Source: Gaeumannomyces sp. JS-464
Taxonomy: Eukaryota; Ascomycota; Sordariomycetes; Magnaporthales; Magnaporthaceae
NCBI GenBank assembly: GCA_002197995.1
Contig: NGZR01000001.1
Span: forward strand, 13,163,501-13,227,500
Reading direction: 5' to 3'
Length of the DNA: 64,000 nt
The notes under the pieces are model-generated. The model worked only from the letters and a program-made list of their open reading frames with translations. It had not been told where the DNA came from and did no database searches. Each line of letters begins with the position of its first letter. Positions within the stretch are counted from its first letter, which is position 1. Of the stretch, positions 55,801 through 64,000 are shown piece by piece. The position numbers and the translations under genes are program-made.

Positions 55801-58800
55801 ATGCGCAGAAACAGCTCGTCCGACAGCACCATGGCACCATTGCACACTCCGGCCACGGGCGGCATAGAAGCAAGCGCGCCCGAGAGCTTGGTGCGCACGC
55901 TCTCCCAGCAGCCCACATCCATGGACAGCACAGCTACCTCAGCGCCGGTCTTGCACATGGCGGTCAGCCACTCGTCGTCGATCTTGGGATCGCGGCTCGC
56001 CAAAAGGAGATGCTTAACGCCCTGGCGGATCATCCACGCGCAGATGGATAGGCCGAGCTCCCTGGTGAGGCCGACCATGAGGTATGTCCGGTCTGGCCTG
56101 AAAAGCCTCGTGTTGTCCAGGGGCTGGATGTGTGCTGCGACAGCGGTGTTCAATGTCCAGTCCAGAATCCTAGGCTGTGGGACGATGGAGCCTGGCGGCG
56201 AGGAAGAAAATGCCTCGAGGGTTGCAGAGGCTGTATTGGCCATCGGGGCTGCCACTGATCCGTCCGCAGTGACTACCCGTGCCGCATGAGCCAAACACCG
56301 GGCTGTCTCCTCATCATCAGACCAGGGGCCTGGCGCTGCGGACAGTGTACCGCAGAGCTCTGCCTGGAGCCGCAGCGCAACACGCATTTTGTCGAGAAAG
56401 CCATCGCTGCTGCTATTATCGCCCACAATCAACGCGGCGATCTCGGGCGGAAGGAATGTCTTGACGGTACGGACAGTGGCGTTTGGGTGAAACCTGAAGG
56501 GTTCATCGTGCTTCTCGAGATGGCATGCGGTGTTAGCGGCAGGTGTTAAGGTCTCGTACGCGGTCCAGCAGACACGAACTCCCCTCTTGCTGGCCTCGCG
56601 TTTCAACAGCCGGACCACGACGTTGGCATCCGTCCCCAAACCGCAATCGCCATGCACCCAAATGGCATGGCCGCGCGCCACAGCCCGCACCCACGCCCGG
56701 CAGGCGATGGCTGTGGCCGTCAAATTGAGCATGCGGGCAGGCATGTCCTCGGCGCGAATTTCGACGATGTGCTCTCGTCGGATCCGAACATGAGACGCGT
56801 TGGTCCCCGAAAGCGCCAGAACTCGCCGACGGGCGCCGCCGTTCTTGTGCCCCTGGGCCATCTCTGGGCCGAGGCAAAGATACTTTGGCTGCTGCCCGGG
56901 TCGAGTTCCAACGACGGGTTGTGCAGTCGAGAGGCCTACCTGTATCTCGCAGATGTCGCTGTCGTCGGCGCTCCACGGAATCCTCGGCGTCGCGGCCAGC
57001 TCGCCGTCTGGGCGAATCTCGATGATATGGCATTCCTGAGTAACGGCCCTGACTATCGGCCGCCGCTGCCCGTTGGCGCGCTCATTGAGCGTCACGTCAC
57101 TCTTCAGCCGCGGAATGAATAGCCTGCCGCCTCGCAAAACCAGCTCCGTTTCGGCTGTCCAGAGCATTTTGTCATCGCCGCCACCGCCGACCTGGGAGGA
57201 TACCCCTTGGGTGGCAAGAACGAACCGGATGAAATGCTCAAGAATAGCGCTCGCATCGACCTTTAGCCTGCCGCCGCCGGGGTTCTCGGCTTCAATGTCT
57301 AGGATCTGTAGAGGTAGCGACCGTTGCTCACAGCGCACTCCACGGAGAAGCCCGACTACCGTGGCGGCATTGGGGTCCGTCGAGTAGGCCCCGTGGGTAA
57401 CGAAGAGCACACGCCCGGCAATTGCAAGAAGCTGTTGAAGGCCAGCGAGGATCTCGCCGAAGCCATCCGATCCGGTCTTGAAGGACGCGGCTTGGTCCAG
57501 CTGGGCGAGGCAGAGGACGCTCGCGCCCGGAGGCAAGGCTCCTGAAGCCGAGGTCTCAGATAGGCTCCGCAGGTCTCGGATCCGCACCAAGCTGGAATGC
57601 CCAAGACAGGAGAGCTGTGCTTCAATGTCCTTTGCCAAGCGCATGCTCGCCACGGTAGCACCGCCGATCACAACCAGGGGTGGGGCCGTCGGAAGCAGGC
57701 GGAGGTTCCGGAGCGGAGCACGCAAGACACTGGTACGGTCGGCGCCGTCGCCCACGGCTTGGCTAACGAAGGAGGTGCATGTGTGCAGCCGCGCATCGGG
57801 CTGGTCGCTATGAAAGACATCGAGCCCGGAGAACCCGTTGCTTATCAGCTTCTCGTCCCACTCTTCGGCCGCCATGACGACTGAACCTGTCCTCGACGTA
57901 GCATCGGCGCCGTCGGCTGACGGCCACCAGCCTTCTACTCCGCCCAAGATCACCTGGAGGCGCACTAGCCTCGACGTTGGCTCGAGGGCCACCAGGTAGC
58001 CGCCAGGTCGCAGTAGCTGCCGCGCACGCTGGAGTGCCGCACCCACATCTGGTGCGATATGAAGAACGTTGGCCGCAACAACGACGTCGTATCGTTTCGG
58101 CCCGCCAAACCCCTGCTCGTCGAGAGGGACCGTGATGTCGAGCTTGCGGAAGTCCATCATGTCTAGGTGAGTCGTAGATTCGGCAAGCCACTGCCGGGCC
58201 TCTGGGAAGAAGCCAGAAGACACGTCGGTGAAGGTATAGGTACCAAACCAGTCCCCACCCACCGCATCAAGGATAGCCGCTGTTGTGGCGCCCGTGCCAG
58301 CACCGACCTCGAGGATATCAGCCCCGGGAAACCGGTGCGTGATGGCTTGCATATACCGAGCCACCTGACGCTGCGCGTTGCGCAGGCCCAGTCCTACCCG
58401 GTAGAACTCGCCCAGCATGTCGTCCTCAAAGAGAACCTCGAGCATCTGCCGCTTGCCGCGGAATACTGCGCCGATCTCGTCGCCCACGGCCCGAAGCAGA
58501 CGAAAGTCGACTTGATGCGGTGCGTGCCGGGCCAGCAGCTCGTTGATGATCTCGCGGTCATCATCGGCCCATGCAGTGTCGTAGAGCGGGAACTCGCCAT
58601 TGCGAGCTTGCTCGAGCTGCCGCTGAGCGTGCTCGACGAACAGCCTTTCGTGGCGTTTCAAGTTCCCAATGCCGACCATCTCAGCCTCGTTGATGATTAC
58701 CCGCAACAGGTAGAATGACGCCCTTTCAGCAACGGTGACGAGCTCATCTGGGGCGGGTTATAATCGATCGTCATCAGATCACCTCCCCCGATGATCTCGG

Positions 58801-61800
58801 GCTCCCAGATTGTCTGGCTGAAGAGCTGGCGGTCGCTGGAAGCGTCGGGTTTGACCAATGCCTGGAGGGCCATGCCTTCAATCTGCACCAGGGGTTGCAT
58901 GGGTCTGTGATCGTTACTCAGGCCCGGCAAGTATATGCTGATGTCTCCCTCGACCCTTGTTGCAGTTGCGTCGGTGACATATGCATCGATCACCAGCCTC
59001 ACCGTGTCATCATCCTGCTGCTGGAAACTACCCTCCGGGGCGAGCATTCCCTGAAGGTTCACGACGACCTTATCAAACTTGTGGTCGAGATACGAAGTCC
59101 ACAATCGGCCGGTGGACGGAGCAGCAATGGCCGCAAATAGTGGCTGTAGCCCCGTGTCGAGAAAGCTCGGGTGAGGCAGACCATTTCCCCAGGTGGCCTC
59201 GTCTGGGTCGAAGGATGCGGTAGCTGTCGAGACGTTTGCGGCACGGTGCAGCGAGTCAATTCGCTTGAAGGGGCCGTCGTACTGGAGGCCAGTTGCGCGG
59301 ATGGCAGCATAAAACTTTTCGACATCCACTGGCGTCTTGGCTGCTCTGGGGACCACCCGCAGCGGCAGAGAGACCTGGCTGTCCTTGCTGTGGGAGTCCA
59401 CCAGTGAGACTCGGAAGTTTCCAAAGCAAGTTCTTTCGGTAGTGCCGCTGCTTGGATCCGAGCAGGTGTGGAAAGAGACGCTTCCACTGATCGACCTGCG
59501 CGCGTCTCCCAAGCTGCCGTTGCTGCTAGAAAGTCTGACCGAGGTTATGAGCTCTATTGGCTTCGACTCGTCGACACACAGCGTTCGCTCGAATACAATG
59601 TCTGTAATCTCGACGCACGACGGCGATAAGGCGAGCTCATCCACCTTACTCATCTCGGTGGCGAGGGCTTGGGCGACCTCAAGGATGATAACGATATATC
59701 CCGCGGCGGGGAAGAGGGCTTGCCCCTGGAAAGAGTGGCCTCGCGCCCAAGGGAACTCTTTGAGACTGAGAAAGTTGCGCCAACGCGGCTCCAAGTCCGT
59801 GTCGTCCAGACAGCGACGGCCGAGCAGCGAGGGGCCAAGGTCGATGGAAGACGGGCCGCGGAGGCGATTGTTGCGCGAAATGCGCGACTCACGCCAGAAG
59901 GATCGGCCGTGGTCCCAATCATACGCTGGAAGGTCGGTAATCACCCGCGGCGGCGACAGGCTCTCCATGCCAGGGAAGCCTGGCACCGCAGCGGACCCGA
60001 AGTTCGTCCACAAAAGCCTATGGCCTTGGCGACGGTGTCGACACAGTGCTCGCCGCGAGCCATGGCGCCACAGTATGGCAGCTCATGCCCAAGGAGTGGC
60101 TGAATTGTCTGGGACACCGGGCTCTTGAGCGCGGCATGGGGCCCTACCTCGAGGACCGCGTCGAAGGGTCCACCGTTGGTCAGGGCGGCAGCCACGGCGT
60201 CAGCGAAGAGCACAGGATTGGCCATGTTCTCTAGCCAGTACTCCCCGGCCAATGATGACTCCAGCTCCTCGGGTCCCGCGTCCCAGTAGAGATCAGCGTT
60301 ACCCTGCACGCTCGACACCCAGACACAATCGCGTGACGGCCGCATGGGCTGTATACCACTGCGGCGCATCGATTCGAGATATGCGTCGGAGCAGGCCTGC
60401 ATATGAGGAGAATGGTATGCCTTGTCGGTCCGCAGCAGCCGGGAGAAGACCCTGCGGCGCCGAAGCTCCTCGTGGCTTGCCTGCACGGCGTCCACATCTC
60501 CCGAGAGCGTGATGCTGGACGGAGAGTTCTTTGCCGCAGGCCACAGACGGCCTTTGAAATGGCTGTCGTCGGACTGGCACAGTTCCAGGGCCGCGTCCCA
60601 TGAGAGGCCTGCCGCCAGCATTGCACCCTTGCCGGCAAGATGTGCATGTTTACCCCTATAGTAGGCGATCCGGGTAGCATCAGCCAGCCGCAGCATGCCT
60701 GCGGCGTACAGGGCGGCGATCTCGCCCGACGAGTGGCCGACCACGGCGCAGAAGCGCACGCCGTGGGACCGCAGGACATCCACCAAGCCGATCTCGATCG
60801 CCGTCGTCGCCGGCTGAGCGATCTCGGCCTCGGATACCCGGCTGATGGTGGTGGCATCTCTGAGCAGCTCCTCTCGTAGCGACCATAATGGTCCGTCTGC
60901 AAGGCTGGTCAGCGCCTCTTCGCAAAGGCGCACTGCCCTCCGAAGACGGCATTGTGGAGCAGCAGCTCACGGCCCATCCCGGCCCATTGCGCGCCCTGCC
61001 CCGTGAAAATTCCGAGGATGCCGATCCCTTCTACCGGGGAGACTGGCTGCCGTGGGGAGATGCCGATTGCCAGCTGCTTCGCCGCCCGTGCTTCTTCGAC
61101 GGCCCTGTCCAACTCCGCGAGCAGACCCTGCCGCGTGGATGCCGGGAAAGCCCTCCGGATCCCCAGCTCGCTGCGCCGCTTTTGCAAGGTCCACGCCAGG
61201 TCCCGCAAACTCAGCCCCGGGCGATGGCGGATGCACTCGGCGAGCTGCTCGGTCCGCTTCAGCAGCGAGGTCTGGCTGCTTGCGCTCAGCACGACAGGTG
61301 CAGTGAGAGGCTCATCATGTTCGCGCTCACTCTGACAGGCAGGGCCTGCCAGTGGCTCTCCCTCGTAAGATTCGAGGATTACGTGGCCGTTGGTGCCACC
61401 GAACCCGAAACTGTTGATGCTCGCCCGCTTGGGACAGCCGGGAGGCGGCTGCGGCCAGGGCTCTGGCTCGGTCGGGACCCGGAGCAGGTCGCTGAGGGGC
61501 TCGATCTCGGGGTTTAGCCGTTTGAGGTGCAGATTTGCAGGTATGACTCCTTTTTGCATGGCCATGAGCACCTTGATGACTCCGGCAAGGCCCGCGCAGC
61601 CCTCCAAGTGTCCAATTACCGTCTTGATGGAGCCGACCAGTAGTGGCTGGGAATGATCATGGTGCTGCGGTGGCTCGCCGTATCTCCCGCGTTTGCTCTG
61701 GCTCTGCTGAAAGAAGCTCTCGAAGATTCCCCTGGCTTCCACTGGGTCTCCAGCTTTCGTTCCGGTTCCATGTCTGGACAATTCAACGGTATTAGTAAAC

Positions 61801-62837
61801 CGACCCGGGAATGCTCTGCCTTTCGCTTTGGTGGGACACAGCCAAGGTCTGCTGAGGACGCCCATGACTTACGCTTCAAAATACTGGCACCGGTCTTCCA
61901 GCTTGTACGGGTCCAGGCCAGCTGCGCGATACGTCTCCTGGATCAGCCTGGCCTGCGCTGTCGCACTCGGCATGGTGATGCCCGGTGTGCGGCCGTCCGA
62001 ATTCACGCCGGAGCCACGGATCAGGCCCATGACCGGGTCGCCGTCACGCAAGGCACAGCCGAGGGGTTTAAGGAACAAGGCGGCCACGCCTTCACCGCGG
62101 GCATAGCCATCGGCACCTGCGTCCCACATCTTGGAGGTGCCGGTCGGCGACAGCATCTGCAACTTGGACTCGGTGATGAAGACGTCTGGGCCGAAGATGA
62201 GGTTCACGCCCGCCACCACGGCCATGTCTGAAGTCGCACCACCGCCACCCCCACCATCATCGGCACGCCGTCGCAGGTCCTGCACGGCCAGATGCAGCGC
62301 GACGAGCGACGAGGAGCAGGCGGTGTCGAGGCACACGGACGGGCCGCGCAGGTCGAAGAAGTGCGAGACGCGGTTGGCCAGCACGGCGCGCGACGCGCCC
62401 GAGGCCGTGTACATCGACAGGTCCTCGGCGTCCTTAAGCTGCAGCTCGGCGTAGTCGGCCGTCATGGCGCCGACGTAGACGGAGCAGCGCGAGCCCCTGA
62501 GGGCTGACAGGGCCAGGCCCGCGCTCTCACCGGCCTCGTACACGGCCTCGAGCAGCAGGCGCTGCTGCGGGTCCATAGCCTCGGCCTCGAGCGGGCTGAT
62601 GCCGAAGAAGGCCGCGTCGAAGCGGGACGGGTCCTCAGAGAGGAAGTAGGCCTTGGCTACGCTGGTGCTGCCGTGCCGGCCGGGCGACGCCGCATGGAAC
62701 TTGGCCAGGTTCAGCCGGGACGGGTCCGGCTCCCGGGACAGGTCCCGGCCGCTCGTGAGGACGTCCCACAGCCGCGCCGGCGTGTTGGCGCCGCCGGGGA
62801 AGCGGTGGGCTAGCCCTATGATGGCAATTGGCTCCAT
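49864..62837 (-). CDS. Hybrid PKS-NRPS megasynthase (KS-AT-DH-MT-KR-ACP-C-A-T-R)
   Basis: Iterative highly reducing PKS fused to one NRPS module, predicted 4292 residues. One intron, 61872-61774 (GTAAGT...CAG, TACTAAT branch), sits inside the KS. Visible by approximate residue: KS with DTACSSS (Cys174), HGTGT (His323) and GHLEG (His377); AT GHSSGE (about 671); DH HSFQGQALFP (about 1003) and FLDTGLQP; C-methyltransferase LEVGAGTG (about 1477); KR with GQSNY and a changed nucleotide loop GLTRELG (about 2224); ACP GVDSLLAME (about 2549); C domain HHIAVDG (about 2857); A domain LYTSGTTGTPKG (about 3377) and NIYGPTE; T domain SGNS (about 3823); reductase-like domain ILITGGSTLLGS with EGFTATKWASE (about 4095). 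No ER. Six single-base breaks (losses near 60941, 60014, 58752, 54563 and 52354; gain near 51880); with all corrected, the spliced length is exactly 4293 codons. Confidence 0.95.
61774..61872 (-). other. Intron inside the KS domain of the PKS-NRPS
   Basis: 99 bp, donor GTAAGT, TACTAAT branch site near 61792, acceptor CAG. It joins ...QYFEA to HGTGTKAGD in phase, restoring the KS active-site His motif. An intron near the 5' end is common in this gene family. Confidence 0.93.
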
Positions 62838-64000
62838 CGTGCGATAGTGACCGCTGTCCTGGGTTGAGGAGACGTCTAAATGGATTATCCTTGAATACAG
62901 GGTGAGAATGGTGTGATTAATCAGTTGATTAGCCTGGCAGCTGTGGCACGAAGATCTTAAGCTTTAGCTGCCATTGATATGACTCGGGCTGTTGGGGGTG
63001 TGCAGCCTAAGTAATACAAAGACCAGACATAGCAGCTTCATGGAACGGAGAGGAGCAGCTCTTATACACCCCCAGAGGCTTACCTTGCAGAATCCCAAAG
63101 ACATCCGTCGAAGTTGACCGTCCAGGTCCGGGATCCTCCGCGATATCCGTCTTCATATCTTGCTCTTGACCCTCAAAAGTGAAATAGGCCAGTAACTGCT
63201 ACTGGCAGACGATGAGGGGGATTTGAGAGCTAAAGCACATGCATGACTCCAAAGGTTTCCCTTATCGCTCCGGTCCCCGCGATTTGTCACAAGCGAGTGG
63301 ATATCTCCGACGATCCTTTGTCAGTGACATGCATCAAGAACCTCGTCGCCATCACAGATGCTCCATAGTGAGTGATAGTGCCCTCGTTGACGCGGAAGAC
63401 CATCATGGCCGGCAGAACTCAGAGTCCGGTGGTATTCTTTTCCAAGAAAGGCAACATCTAGGAGAGGGGAACGAGTGACGGAGCCGGGTGAGAGTTTCCG
63501 TTGAGCTCGTATAGCTGTGATGATAACTTGCATGAGAATGGAGGTCACTGGCCTTAGCTCTAGTCCTGACCGGTGAGAATGAGTTTGCCACCTAACAAAG
63601 CGGGGTAATTATCACGTAGTTATGGACGAGTTCGCAAAGACAGATTCAGTTACGTATGCAGCTGTAGAAAACTGTCACCTCTCAGAAGGCAGGCACTTGA
63701 GCTTGTGTTGTGATGACTCCAGCAGGACAACTATCGAGCTGGGATCATGAGGAGGGTCAGCTACGGTGTACATACCCGATATGCCCGAGGCTAGCGTGCG
63801 GCATTTTCAAAGAGTTCTTGCCTGGCGATTGGGCGGGTTACCGCGCGTTCAATGTACGTTGCGGGAGCCGGTTGGGTTTCGCTAAACTCATGAACTTTGG
63901 TCTGGGATGCAACTTATACGCTGCGTTACGTACCGCCTGCCGGAGTGAGGGAGGTCCACACGAATAACATTTGTGACCCATGAGAGGGTTAACCCCATCA
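62838..64000. other. PKS-NRPS upstream region to the right edge
   Basis: About 1.16 kb upstream of the megasynthase start: promoter and leader, then unassigned DNA. No cluster gene starts or ends convincingly before the edge; frames at 63239-63478 and 63710-63967 are short and without recognisable domains. Confidence 0.5.

Noticed and set aside
49864..62837. Reading the megasynthase as several separate genes or with extra micro-introns
   Set aside because: The frame changes occur within domains (AT, before the DH, before the methyltransferase, C-domain start, A domain twice) at single bases with no splice sites. Only 61872-61774 is a true intron.
1..64000. CRISPR array or bacterial-type operon features
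   Set aside because: No regularly spaced repeats with unique spacers; introns and gene families are eukaryotic.

Overview
The window is nuclear DNA of a filamentous ascomycete, most likely a Sordariomycete. The evidence is GC-rich coding DNA, short 60-135 bp GT-AG introns with CTAAC/CTAAT-type branch sites, Zn2Cys6, fungal STAND and PKS-NRPS gene families, and a Fot1/Pogo transposon carrying the CpA-to-TpA signature of RIP. I cannot name the species; recurrent TAGGTACCTA palindromes are only a weak hint.

Layout. (1) 1-620: 5' end of a Zn2Cys6 transcription factor on the minus strand, running off the left edge. (2) 621-21872: about 21 kb without a recognisable intact gene. It holds microsatellites, minisatellites, poly(A) tracts, pyrimidine-rich DNA and one full-length RIP-damaged Fot1/Pogo element (10901-13795) with long terminal inverted repeats and a TA target duplication. 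(3) 21873-35217: conserved genes: a membrane-anchored alpha/beta hydrolase with a polyglutamine tract, acetylornithine aminotransferase (ARG8), an F-box-type protein, a secreted GMC oxidoreductase and the mitochondrial phosphate carrier (MIR1). (4) 35218-49354: accessory genes: a poly-G tract, a small secreted cysteine-rich protein, a secreted amidase, a MITE-like element, an AsaB/CmcJ-type Fe(II)/2OG-like oxygenase, a small cysteine-rich protein, a six-exon STAND/NLR-like NTPase with a TPR-like tail, and a small coiled-coil protein. (5) 49864-62837: a roughly 4290-residue hybrid PKS-NRPS on the minus strand (KS-AT-DH-MT-KR-ACP-C-A-T-R), the core of a secondary-metabolite cluster that may continue past the right edge.

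The PKS-NRPS should make a C-methylated reduced polyketide, condense it with one amino acid and release it through a terminal reductase-like domain. That domain has Phe where the catalytic Tyr is expected and a degenerate nucleotide-binding loop, which suggests Dieckmann release as a tetramic acid rather than reduction to an aldehyde. There is no functional ER domain, so any enoyl reduction would need a trans-acting ER, and none is visible here.

An important caveat for anyone using this sequence: at least seven genes are broken by isolated single-base indels, eleven apparent one-base losses and one gain, mostly in short homopolymer runs. In the five genes checked end to end by length, correcting them makes the spliced coding length an exact multiple of three and restores conserved domains. 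Assembly error is the simplest explanation. I treat these genes as probably intact and give each break position.
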